Shown: piece by piece, positions 1-6,106 of the stretch | How positions within the stretch are numbered: the stretch's first letter is position 1 | How the letters are laid out: each line of letters starts with the position of its first letter | DNA from: Bacteriovoracaceae bacterium | GTDB taxonomy: Bacteria > Bdellovibrionota > UBA1018 | Assembly: GCA_023250795.1 (NCBI GenBank) | Contig: JAHFAB010000065.1 | Span: 1-6,976, forward strand | Direction: 5' to 3' | Length of the DNA stretch: 6,976 nucleotides | Made by a program: the position numbers and the translations under genes | Notes under the pieces: model-generated | Seen by the model: only the letters and a program-made list of their open reading frames with translations | Told to the model about the DNA's origin: nothing | The model's database searches: none

Positions 1-1
1 C

Positions 2-211
2 ATTGTTTCTGTTTCTGATGATTTATACGCAGGGCCTCTCTCGACGTTGAGTCTTGTTTTTTTAGGGCATTCGCTCTTGGTTGGAGTCTGCTCAGATCTA
101 GAAAAACAGGGGATTTCTTGTATCTACACGAGTGTGAATACCCCAGAGGGGGAGAAGAGAAATCGTCAGATAGAAGAAAAAGCGAGTGTTCGAGATCCGC
201 TTTTGAGGTAG
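2..211 (+). CDS. C-terminal fragment of an unrecognised protein, cut by the left window edge
   Basis: The frame is open from the window edge to a TAG at 209-211 and gives 69 residues ending in VRDPLLR. The first half is fairly hydrophobic (residues about 8-34). The second half is charged and rich in Glu, Lys and Arg, with the motif TPEGEKRNRQ. I cannot assign a family from this fragment. It lies 85 bases upstream of surE on the same strand, so it may belong to the same transcription unit. The opposite strand is also open across part of this stretch, but that frame runs into the start of surE and looks like a shadow. The only argument for coding is the uninterrupted frame and a stop placed sensibly before surE, so confidence is moderate. 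Confidence 0.5.
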   Translation: MVSVSDDLYAGPLSTLSLVFLGHSLLVGVCSDLEKQGISCIYTSVNTPEGEKRNRQIEEKASVRDPLLR

Positions 212-296
212 TTTGAAATGGGCTGACAGGGTTTTGACGTAACTAGGCAATTCTTGTCGATTTTTATCTTTAGCAATTAGGGTAAAATAAGAAAAT

Positions 297-1058
297 ATGA
301 AGATTCTGCTTTCCAATGACGACGGTGTTCACGCAGCAGGCCTACAGGCGATGTATCAAGAGCTAAAAAAATTGGGGGAAGTTTGGGTAGTGGCGCCTCT
401 AGAAGAAAAAAGTACGACGGGGCATGCACTGACCCTACACAAACCCTTGCGAATGATTTCAATGGGACCCCGTTTTTATGGAGTCAGTGGTACCCCTGCA
501 GATTGCGTCTCTCTTGGAATCAGGCAAGTCATCAAAGCCATACCCGATCTAGTCGTTTCTGGAATCAATCGTGGAGGTAATCTCGGGCAAGACGTGTATT
601 ATTCAGGCACAGTATCAGCTGCAAGAGAAGCGTGCATTTTGGGAATTCCCGCTTTGGCAGTGAGTTTGGCCGTGGATTTTGTTAAAAGTAGAAATCAACC
701 CGAATCTAAACTGCATTACTCCTCAGCTGCGAAAATGGCGATTCATCTACTTCGAAAAATAAAAAAAATCCCTAAACATACTTTGTTAAATTTAAACGTC
801 CCAGACTTAGCGATTAAGAAAATAAAGGGCTTAAGGCTTGCACAGCAAGGGTTCAGATTTTACAGCGGCTCTATTTTAAAACGCAAAGATCATCGGGGGA
901 AAGATTACTATTGGGTGGGTGGACAATATAAAGGTTTTCGAGAGCAGGAGTTTACAGATTGTATGACTGTGGATCATGGATATGCCTCAGTGACTCCTTT
1001 GAAATTAGATTGTACAGATTTTCAGTTTCTGAATCATTTGACCAAGGAATGGTCTTAA
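297..1058 (+). CDS. surE: 5'/3'-nucleotidase SurE (survival protein)
   Basis: SurE is a divalent-metal-dependent phosphatase that removes phosphate from nucleoside 5'- and 3'-monophosphates in the cytoplasm. In several proteobacteria it is linked to stationary-phase survival. At 253 residues it has the usual family length. The N-terminus MKILLSNDDGVHAAG carries the family signature, with metal ligands Asp8 and Asp9. Ser39 lies in the EEKSTTGHALTL loop, and Asn91 lies in the SGINRGGNLGQDV motif, followed by YSGT at 102-105. All four expected metal-site residues are therefore present. The ATG at 297 gives the canonical N-terminus. The ribosome binding site is weak (AGGG near 279-282, about 14 bases away). 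The next gene, an M23 lipoprotein, begins 19 bases after the stop, which suggests an operon. Nothing suggests damage. Confidence 0.97.
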   Translation: MKILLSNDDGVHAAGLQAMYQELKKLGEVWVVAPLEEKSTTGHALTLHKPLRMISMGPRFYGVSGTPADCVSLGIRQVIKAIPDLVVSGINRGGNLGQDVYYSGTVSAAREACILGIPALAVSLAVDFVKSRNQPESKLHYSSAAKMAIHLLRKIKKIPKHTLLNLNVPDLAIKKIKGLRLAQQGFRFYSGSILKRKDHRGKDYYWVGGQYKGFREQEFTDCMTVDHGYASVTPLKLDCTDFQFLNHLTKEWS

Positions 1059-1064
1059 GAAGCT

Positions 1065-1068
1065 AGGA
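1065..1068 (+). promoter_or_regulatory. Ribosome binding site for the M23 lipoprotein gene
   Basis: AGGA lies 9 bases before the ATG at 1078. An ATG overlapping this site at 1068 reaches a stop after seven codons, so the site supports the 1078 start, which also gives a proper lipoprotein signal peptide. Confidence 0.6.
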
Positions 1069-1077
1069 TGGCTGTTT

Positions 1078-1647
1078 ATGGTTTTTGTTAAGAAGATTTT
1101 TTTCGCAGTGATTGCGGTGGTATTTTTTTCAGGCTGCGCGACATTTACGCCTCATGCGGGTGGAAGGCGTGGTTTGTTGGATCGCTTCAGTGAGCTAGAA
1201 ACTCCGTTGCGAGAGTTCAGTCCTGAGCCAAAACAATTGATACAGATCCAAAAAATAGCAAGAAATTGGAACTGGCCTCTCCAAAAAATACAAATTACTT
1301 CTCAGTTTGGAAAAAGAGGAGACGAGTTTCATGAAGGGATTGATCTCAGGGCCCACAAAGGCACTCCCGTTCTAGCCGTTTCTGATGGGACTGTACTCTA
1401 CGCAGGTCATAAAATTCGGGGTTATGGCAAAATGGTCATACTCAAACATGCTTCTGGTTTAGTGACTGTTTATGCACACGATTCTAAACTATTGGTCAGG
1501 CGTGGAGATCGAGTTAAAAAAGGCCGAAAAATAGCTCTTTCTGGAAACACTGGGCATTCTCATGGACCCCACTTGCATTTCGAGGTCAGACAGGGGGTGG
1601 TCGCGCTCGATCCCTCGCGGGTTCTTAAAAAATTTGCATGGCGCTAG
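1078..1647 (+). CDS. M23-family (LytM-type) peptidoglycan endopeptidase lipoprotein, NlpD-like
   Basis: This is a 189-residue lipoprotein. Residues 1-19 form a signal peptide with two lysines, a hydrophobic stretch and the lipobox FSGC, with Cys20 as the lipidation site. The M23 domain covers roughly residues 70-185. The zinc and catalytic residues are all visible: His85 and Asp89 in HEGID, His134 in YAH, and His165/His167 in HGPHLHFE. M23 enzymes cut peptide cross-links in peptidoglycan. Because the metal site is intact, this copy is probably an active enzyme, unlike the degenerate EnvC/NlpD-type amidase activators. Only about 50 residues separate the lipid anchor from the domain, and no LysM repeat is visible there, so it is shorter than classical NlpD. 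It is probably co-transcribed with surE. Role inferred: cell-wall remodelling or daughter-cell separation at the outer membrane. Confidence 0.93.
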   Translation: MVFVKKIFFAVIAVVFFSGCATFTPHAGGRRGLLDRFSELETPLREFSPEPKQLIQIQKIARNWNWPLQKIQITSQFGKRGDEFHEGIDLRAHKGTPVLAVSDGTVLYAGHKIRGYGKMVILKHASGLVTVYAHDSKLLVRRGDRVKKGRKIALSGNTGHSHGPHLHFEVRQGVVALDPSRVLKKFAWR

Positions 1648-1652
1648 CTGCG

Positions 1653-2588
1653 CTAAAGGTCTAGTACATTCGGTCCTGTGCCTTGGAGGTATTCGAACTC
1701 CTCAAGATAGGCTTTGAATTGGTCTGCAGTGAATATGTTACCATCCGAATCAAAGGGATTTAGTTTTCCCACAGGGTAAAAGTTGCACTGATCCGACTGT
1801 GGCTCAATCAAATAGGTTTTTCCATCAATTTTAGTCTGGACGACCTCATGTTTATAGCTCGACTTATAAGGTAACTCCCCAATAACTGATCTGCCTGGAA
1901 GCTTAAGAGATTTTAAAATATCGCGAGCAATATATGAAGATTGTCTGCACACGCCCTTGCCTGATTTTATGGCTCCAATAGAGGATTCTTTTAGACCAAC
2001 GTCTGGAGTCTCCTTTTGTAATGATAAAATTTCTAGAATTAAAGATTGCTGGGGGGACAAACTCTTGATCAGGTTGTGCAATTCTAGACTATCTTTGAGA
2101 TAGGCATACCGAATTATTTTCGAACTCATACAAGTCACAACGCAAACTTTTTGACAAGTTTTTAATTTTTCCTTTCTGAATTTTCCAGGAACTTGATTCA
2201 GAATCAATATAAATTTCTCAAAATTTTCTTTCTCTGATTTAGGTTTTTTCATGCCCTTGAATAGTGCACTCTTCATGTTTTCTTTGATCTCAAAATAATA
2301 ATCTTTTTGTTCTTCGGTTGTTGCATTCATTTCAGCAGAAGCGAGAATGTTTTCAAGTAATGGGTCATTTTTATAGAACCTGCATTCTACGTTTTCAAAA
2401 GACTTTTTAATGCATTCATTTTCGATTTTTTCAAAACGGTCCATTTCTATAGCTGGAACAGAAACTGCCACATTAAACTCATTTGCATTGACGTTTTCAA
2501 GATTCCAAATTTGCCCCCCCCCAATCACCCACCAAAAAGCGAAAACACAAACACCCAATTTCCAAAAACACACACGCCTTTTTAGCAT
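1653..2588 (-). CDS. Exported protein with a transglutaminase-like Cys/His domain, function unknown
   Basis: The product has 311 residues. The N-terminus MLKRRVCFWK followed by LGVCVFAFWWVIGGG is a Sec-type signal, with a likely cut after VNA at residue 35. Residues about 205-265 match the pattern of the transglutaminase-like/papain fold: GKGVCRQSS with Cys214 as candidate nucleophile, LKSLKLPGRSVIG (as in the usual LLRxxGIPAR segment), His247 in KHEVV, and YLIEPQSD where the family usually has a D-P motif. Here that position is Glu262, with Asp266 nearby. The domain call rests on this pattern, not on a search. Cys145, Cys149 and Cys153 form a CxxxCxxxC cluster, and Cys59, Cys69 and Cys268 could add disulfides. 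The ATG at 2588 follows a good ribosome binding site (AAGGGGAAGAA). Codons 23-25 are GGG GGG GGG, a nine-G run. The gene meets the M23 gene tail to tail with a 5-base gap. Substrate unknown; it could be a peptidase or a cross-linking enzyme. Confidence 0.8.
   Translation of the reverse strand: MLKRRVCFWKLGVCVFAFWWVIGGGQIWNLENVNANEFNVAVSVPAIEMDRFEKIENECIKKSFENVECRFYKNDPLLENILASAEMNATTEEQKDYYFEIKENMKSALFKGMKKPKSEKENFEKFILILNQVPGKFRKEKLKTCQKVCVVTCMSSKIIRYAYLKDSLELHNLIKSLSPQQSLILEILSLQKETPDVGLKESSIGAIKSGKGVCRQSSYIARDILKSLKLPGRSVIGELPYKSSYKHEVVQTKIDGKTYLIEPQSDQCNFYPVGKLNPFDSDGNIFTADQFKAYLEEFEYLQGTGPNVLDL
2514..2522 (-). repeat. Homopolymeric tract of nine G (C on the + strand) in the signal-peptide coding region
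   Basis: The + strand shows nine consecutive C. On the coding strand this is three GGG glycine codons (23-25) at the end of the hydrophobic part of the signal peptide. A gain or loss of one base would shift the frame about 75 bases into the gene. Such runs are known phase-variation sites in some bacteria. Whether this one varies cannot be seen from one sequence. Confidence 0.85.
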
Positions 2589-2750
2589 TTCTTCCCCTTT
2601 TCATATTGATCCTTTGGTCGAACTCCTAGTTTTGCCCATTAGCCAACAAATAACACACTGAATCACACCACACAGGGAGGGTCATATACTGACTTTTAGT
2701 TTGCTGTCAAATTATTTTATGAGAAGGTGGTTTAGTTGGATTTTTAGAGT

Positions 2751-2822
2751 GGAGCCGTAGTTAAATGGATATAACGGCTGTTTCCTAAACAGCTATTGGT
2801 GGTTCGATTCCACCCGGTTCCA
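2751..2822 (+). tRNA. tRNA-Arg (anticodon CCU)
   Basis: A full cloverleaf can be folded. The acceptor stem pairs GGAGCCG (2751-2757) with CGGTTCC (2815-2821), including one G-U pair, and the discriminator base is A at 2822. The anticodon stem is GCTGT/ACAGC (2777-2781 with 2789-2793) with loop TTCCTAA. The anticodon CCT at 2784-2786 reads AGG codons. The T arm is GGTGG-TTCGATT-CCACC (2798-2814). The 3' CCA is not encoded. The next gene starts 29 bases downstream on the same strand. The anticodon is assigned by hand folding. Confidence 0.95.
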
Positions 2823-2851
2823 AATTAGTTAAGTTCCTGTATGATTAAGCT

Positions 2852-3538
2852 ATGCTGAACCCATTTGAAAATACCCCTAGCGGTTCGTTGTTTGTTCGGA
2901 TGGTAATTCCAGGAGTTATTGTGTTTTTATTTGGATTTCTATTTATGGGCTGGGTTGCGATGACTCCCGAAGTCCAAACTTGGAGTCGAAAACCCACTGC
3001 ATTTCAAACGGCTGAATTTCCAACCTCCCCTCAAACTGGGTTTTATCTTTCAAGTGTGAAACACTGGGGGTGGTTTCTGGAGACATGGGTTAATATTCCG
3101 GTGATTTGTCTCCCAGGAAAAGCCGTGAATGAATTTCACAAAGAGCAATGTGACTGGTTTTGGAGTCGGGTGGAAATGGGGAGTCTTGTGGCTTTAATTC
3201 CATTTGTAGGGGTCGGATTTTTTTTCTGGATTATTTTTATGATTGTAAATTTTACCTATCAAAAGGCACGGACAAAAATCAAATCTGCCGAAGCCTCTTT
3301 CATGGGTGTTGTGTCAGCCCCAGTTCAAGTACACAGAGATTTTTTTTCGTGGTTTCATTGTATGACTTGTATTGGCGTTAGGACTTCACAAGGAACACAA
3401 GTGAAAGTTTATTTTCCATTGAGTGCAAACCTTCCTTCTCCTGGGCAAACTCTAGCAGTTTTTGATTTGGGTGGCATAGGGGTAAAGCGTTACATTGCCA
3501 CACTCTACGCTCCTCATATGGCCGTTTTTTCTGGGTGA
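2852..3538 (+). CDS. Two-helix inner-membrane protein of unknown function
   Basis: The product has 228 residues and I do not recognise its family. It has a short N-terminal tail, a first membrane helix at about residues 13-37, a loop of about 70 residues, a second helix at about 109-135 and a C-terminal part of about 90 residues. The basic stretch KARTKIK after helix 2 places the C-terminus in the cytoplasm and the middle loop (with Cys86 and Cys100, Trp-rich) in the periplasm. The C-terminal part is predicted beta-rich (GVVSAPVQV, IGVRTS, QVKVYFPL, TLAVFDLGG), and Cys170/Cys173 form a CxxC. This layout resembles DUF3592-type proteins, but that is only a shape comparison. An in-frame TAA at 2846-2848 excludes an upstream start, and the ribosome binding site is poor. 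It starts 29 bases after tRNA-Arg and may be read from the same promoter. It ends 6 bases from a convergent gene. Confidence 0.8.
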   Translation: MLNPFENTPSGSLFVRMVIPGVIVFLFGFLFMGWVAMTPEVQTWSRKPTAFQTAEFPTSPQTGFYLSSVKHWGWFLETWVNIPVICLPGKAVNEFHKEQCDWFWSRVEMGSLVALIPFVGVGFFFWIIFMIVNFTYQKARTKIKSAEASFMGVVSAPVQVHRDFFSWFHCMTCIGVRTSQGTQVKVYFPLSANLPSPGQTLAVFDLGGIGVKRYIATLYAPHMAVFSG

Positions 3539-3544
3539 AAACAT

Positions 3545-4111
3545 TTATTTGCAGTAATTTTCGTCGCGAAAGTATTTCCTACACACAGCGAAATCGTTAT
3601 TTTGGCAGTTTTGGAGTGACCATTCGAAGTAAGATCGGTCCCGACACTTTTGGTATTGAACGTTTTTGACTGTAACTTCAAAATCGCCCTCTTGAACGGT
3701 CTTTTTATCTTTATCGAGTGTGTAATGCACCTGGTTTACTCCCGCGTGGATCAAAGGGCGTTGAAAGAGAGTAGCTACAAATAGATTAAACCGCTCACTT
3801 TTGCCTTTTTTCGAATCATATTTTTCTGTTTGTTTTCTCTCTTTTTGGTTCCAGTTCACCGAGAGTGTAACTTGATCTGCATCGACTCCACTAGGTCCCA
3901 CCCAGCGGTCCATTTCCACTGGGTCAAACATTGTGTCATAGCAGTAGTAAGTGTGATTGATGTATTGCGGGCCCTCTCTGCATTCAACTGTGGCATAACC
4001 CGTTAGAGAGTAGGGTTGGAATTCATTTCCATGTTCGAATCCAACATCGGCTAGAACGGGCTGAGAGATTAAAATGGATAAGCAGGTTGTCAAAAGTGAT
4101 TTGTTTGTCAT
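3545..4111 (-). CDS. Secreted or periplasmic cysteine-containing protein, function unknown
   Basis: The product has 188 residues and no family I recognise. Residues 1-21 form a Sec signal peptide: MTNKSLL, then a hydrophobic stretch, with a likely cut after VLA, leaving DVGFEHG at the mature N-terminus. The mature part has six cysteines (44, 57, 156, 169, 177, 187), an even number consistent with three disulfides in an oxidising compartment. Four of them cluster in the last 33 residues in the spacing C-x12-C-x7-C-x9-C. The middle (about 80-150) looks beta-rich with alternating hydrophobic residues. The ATG at 4111 has no clear ribosome binding site. An ATG 19 bases upstream is out of frame. 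The start is kept because it gives a complete signal peptide. It is transcribed divergently from the small lipoprotein gene at 4279 and convergently with the two-helix membrane protein. Confidence 0.75.
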   Translation of the reverse strand: MTNKSLLTTCLSILISQPVLADVGFEHGNEFQPYSLTGYATVECREGPQYINHTYYCYDTMFDPVEMDRWVGPSGVDADQVTLSVNWNQKERKQTEKYDSKKGKSERFNLFVATLFQRPLIHAGVNQVHYTLDKDKKTVQEGDFEVTVKNVQYQKCRDRSYFEWSLQNCQNNDFAVCRKYFRDENYCK

Positions 4112-4221
4112 AGACCGACGAGGGTTTCATACAAACGGAGGCGAAACAATAAAAAATTACCTAATGCCTTGCGTTTTTCTCCGTAAATAACTCTCTGCGT
4201 AGATATCTGTTTTTTGCAGGC

Positions 4222-4250
4222 TTGCTAATTTTTTCAAAACCGTTTAAATC
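4222..4250 (+). promoter_or_regulatory. Possible sigma70-type promoter for the small lipoprotein gene
   Basis: TTGCTA (4222-4227) could be a -35 box, with TTAAAT at 4244-4249 (16-base spacer) or TAAATC at 4245-4250 (17-base spacer) as -10. This would start transcription about 20 bases before the ATG at 4279. Matches are partial (4 of 6 for -35 and 3-4 of 6 for -10), in an AT-rich region where chance matches are frequent. Confidence 0.3.
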
Positions 4251-4278
4251 TTCTCCGACACAATAGGGGGTACTTGAA

Positions 4279-4773
4279 ATGAAAACAAATTTTAAGCTAG
4301 TTTTTATCGCTTTATTTTCCGCCTTAGTTTTTGTGGGCTGTAACACTGATCCTTCTCCCGGAGAAGACGTGATGATGAAGGCCTATCGTGCGTTGAACAG
4401 AAATGATTTGCAGGGATTTCAAGAGACTTTGATTGGTGAGGCGCTGAACAGCTTTGGTACAGAAAAGGGTATGGAGATTTTAAGAGAAAAAGTCTTAGGT
4501 TCGACTGTTAATATCCGTCCTTCTTACCCGAAGGGGACTCCGCTCTATAATAGTAAGAACTGGCCCACCCGTTGTTTCCATCAAATCGATATAGCTCAGG
4601 GAGAAGATCTAGCTTTGAGCGCAGGCATTTCTTGTGAGCTTACTTACGCAAAGCCGATGCCAAGGCGAGAGTCGCAGGATCCCAACCAAGATTGTACGAA
4701 GGAATTTTTGGACAGTCCGTCCCATCTCATTGTGCGCGAAGTTTGTTTGATTGATTGCGTTACCTTGTATTGA
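4279..4773 (+). CDS. Small lipoprotein of unknown function
   Basis: The product has 164 residues. The N-terminus MKTNFKLVFIALFSALVFVG is a lipoprotein signal peptide with lipobox FVGC and Cys21 as the lipidation site. The next residues are Asn and Thr, so there is no inner-membrane retention Asp at +2 and outer-membrane sorting is likely. Residues about 28-70 are predicted helical (DVMMKAYRALNRNDLQGF, then the MEILREKV region). This start resembles the helical opening of small NTF2-like or DUF4878-type lipoproteins, but the similarity is only by eye. Five further cysteines (99, 119, 139, 156, 160) lie in the second half, which could form two disulfides plus one free thiol. The ATG at 4279 follows AGGGGG (4265-4270) at 8 bases, a good ribosome binding site. 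It is divergent from the secreted protein gene at 4111. Confidence 0.8.
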   Translation: MKTNFKLVFIALFSALVFVGCNTDPSPGEDVMMKAYRALNRNDLQGFQETLIGEALNSFGTEKGMEILREKVLGSTVNIRPSYPKGTPLYNSKNWPTRCFHQIDIAQGEDLALSAGISCELTYAKPMPRRESQDPNQDCTKEFLDSPSHLIVREVCLIDCVTLY

Positions 4774-4803
4774 GATTTAAACCGAACTTAAACTTAATAT
4801 ATA

Positions 4804-4876
4804 AGGTGACGATCGGATTCGAACCGATACAAAACGGTTTTGCAAACCGTCCCCTTAGCCATTTGGGTACGTCACC
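4804..4876 (-). tRNA. tRNA-Cys (anticodon GCA)
   Basis: Read on the minus strand it folds into a full cloverleaf. The acceptor stem pairs GGTGACG (4876-4870) with CGTCACC (4811-4805). The discriminator base at 4804 is U, the known identity base of bacterial tRNA-Cys. The anticodon stem is ACGGT/ACCGT around the loop TTGCAAA, with anticodon GCA opposite 4841-4843. The T arm contains GGTTCGAATCC. CCA is not encoded. It lies between two + strand genes and is transcribed against them. Confidence 0.96.
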
Positions 4877-4889
4877 GTATATCATAAAG

Positions 4890-4918
4890 AGCTAACAAGT
4901 TTGGTCTGGTTTTGTCAA
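4890..4918 (-). promoter_or_regulatory. Probable promoter of tRNA-Cys
   Basis: On the minus strand a perfect TTGACA (4918-4913) is followed after 17 bases by TTAGCT (4895-4890). The spacing is ideal and transcription would start about 7 bases before the tRNA, as is common for tRNA genes. The -10 box is a poor match to TATAAT. A better-looking TATGAT at 4886-4881 is too close to the tRNA and too far from the -35 box. Confidence 0.45.
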
Positions 4919-4997
4919 TTCTGAAACTCCTACTCAATTCACTAAAAACTGACCGATAACAGCCTAGTTGTTTTAGAAAAGATCGGTTATTCTGAAC

Positions 4998-5006
4998 AGG
5001 GGGTGA
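4998..5006 (+). promoter_or_regulatory. Strong ribosome binding site that decides the GTG start of the CheA-like gene
   Basis: AGGGGGTGA differs by one base from the ideal AGGAGGTGA and ends 3 bases before the GTG at 5010. Its last TGA (5004-5006) is in frame with the gene, so the reading frame cannot extend further upstream. The protein therefore truly begins here, without an N-terminal Hpt domain in this gene. Confidence 0.8.
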
Positions 5007-5009
5007 AGC

Positions 5010-6101
5010 GTGGACAAGTTTCTTAATATTTCTGCTGAAAAATTAGAAAACTTAGTCGAAGCCTTGGATCGTTTAAAACAGCAAAATCCCCTGAGCACTG
5101 AGGTTTCAAATTTGGATTTTTCACTTTCGAGACTTCAGGTCGTCCCTCTAAAGACTGTAGCTAAAAAGACTGAAGCCATAGGCGCTGAAGTGGGTAGCCA
5201 GCTTCGAAAGCAAGTGCAATGCGAATGCTTTGGATTTGAAATCGAAGTGTCTCCCACGATTCAAGACGCACTTTCTGTCATTCTGCTTCACGCAGTAAGG
5301 AACTCTGTAGTTCACGGGATAGAAGGTTCAACCGAAAGAATACAGAGTGGGAAGTCCTCTGTCGGAAAAATCAAGGCATTACTGGAGATCGAAGATATTA
5401 AACTGAATCTGAATATTTCAGACGACGGGAAGGGTTTGAATTTTAATCAAATAGTAATGAGCGCCATTCGTTTGGGATTAATCAATGTAGAAAAAGCGCA
5501 GAAACTCACTGTTCAAGAGAAAGCTGATTTATTATTTGAAAGTAAATTGACGACAGAAAAAGACTCAACTCATTTGAGTGGGCGTGGGATGGGGCTTTCG
5601 ACCATTCGTGATAAAATTCATGATTTAGGGGGTTCTGTTAGTATTGACCCCGGTGTTTCTGTAGGGTTTCACATGCGAATACAGCTTCCACTAGATAAAG
5701 TAGGTTTAGAAGTGACAGAAATGAGAGTGGGTTCAGAGGTATTTTGGATCCAGACAGATATGTTTGAAGAGCTCAATGATGCATCAAGTTCATATTGTGT
5801 TAAACATTCGGTTGCTGAGATTTTGGGACTGGGCGTAGAAAATGCTATGGGTAAAAAAATAATTCGACTGAAAAAATTAGAAAATAGTCCTGAAGTATTG
5901 TCCGTGGACGCAACCGGGATTTCTCAATATCGATTATTTCAAAAATTAGATCCGATTTGGCAAGTGACCGGACCCCCTTGGCTAAAACGTTGGCTTAAGT
6001 CTACTGGAGGCAGTGCGTTTGCTTGTCGTCATGAGCAGAATTCTTTGGGGATAGCGATTCTCGCAGATGCGTCCACGTTGGTGAAGTTAGTGGGGATCTG
6101 A
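5010..6101 (+). CDS. CheA-like histidine kinase lacking the Hpt (P1) and P2 domains
   Basis: The product has 363 residues and starts at a GTG behind a strong ribosome binding site. Residues about 5-90 resemble a shortened CheA dimerisation domain (P3), with SRLQVVPLKTV in place of the usual MRMVPL. Residues about 85-228 are a CheA-type ATPase (P4): N box HAVRNSVVHGIE (94-105), G1 box DDGKG (138-142) and G2 box SGRGMGLSTIR (190-200), ending in HMRIQLPL. Residues about 231-363 look like a diverged CheW-like regulatory domain (P5), beginning EVTEMRVGSEVFWI. Full CheA proteins are about twice as long and carry a phosphorylated His in an N-terminal Hpt domain; none is present here. In Rhodobacter sphaeroides, CheA4 lacks P1 and P2 and phosphorylates CheA3 in trans, which is a good precedent. 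The usual N-box Asp (xxDHG) is Val101. No cheW, cheY, cheB, cheR or receptor gene lies nearby. Probably a signalling kinase, but its activity is unproven. Confidence 0.88.
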   Translation: MDKFLNISAEKLENLVEALDRLKQQNPLSTEVSNLDFSLSRLQVVPLKTVAKKTEAIGAEVGSQLRKQVQCECFGFEIEVSPTIQDALSVILLHAVRNSVVHGIEGSTERIQSGKSSVGKIKALLEIEDIKLNLNISDDGKGLNFNQIVMSAIRLGLINVEKAQKLTVQEKADLLFESKLTTEKDSTHLSGRGMGLSTIRDKIHDLGGSVSIDPGVSVGFHMRIQLPLDKVGLEVTEMRVGSEVFWIQTDMFEELNDASSSYCVKHSVAEILGLGVENAMGKKIIRLKKLENSPEVLSVDATGISQYRLFQKLDPIWQVTGPPWLKRWLKSTGGSAFACRHEQNSLGIAILADASTLVKLVGI

Positions 6102-6106
6102 ATGCT

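Noticed and set aside
234..288. Possible promoter before surE (TTGACG at 234-239, TAAAAT at 283-288)
   Set aside because: The two boxes are far too widely spaced and no good -10 box sits 16-18 bases after TTGACG, so I do not claim it as a promoter.
98..316. Minus-strand reading frame of 72 codons across the surE upstream region
   Set aside because: It overlaps the + strand partial gene and the start of surE, has no recognisable domain, and reads as a shadow of the opposite strand.
2410..2661. + strand reading frame of 83 codons opposite the signal-peptide end of the transglutaminase-like gene
   Set aside because: It is antisense to a gene with a good ribosome binding site and signal peptide and shows no family features of its own.
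4161..4346. Minus-strand reading frame of 61 codons overlapping the start of the small lipoprotein
   Set aside because: It overlaps a gene with a strong ribosome binding site and clear lipobox, and occupies a divergent promoter region.
4949..4987. Inverted repeat ACCGAT/ATCGGT upstream of the CheA-like gene as an operator
   Set aside because: The arms are only six bases with a long AT-rich spacer, which is common by chance in this sequence.
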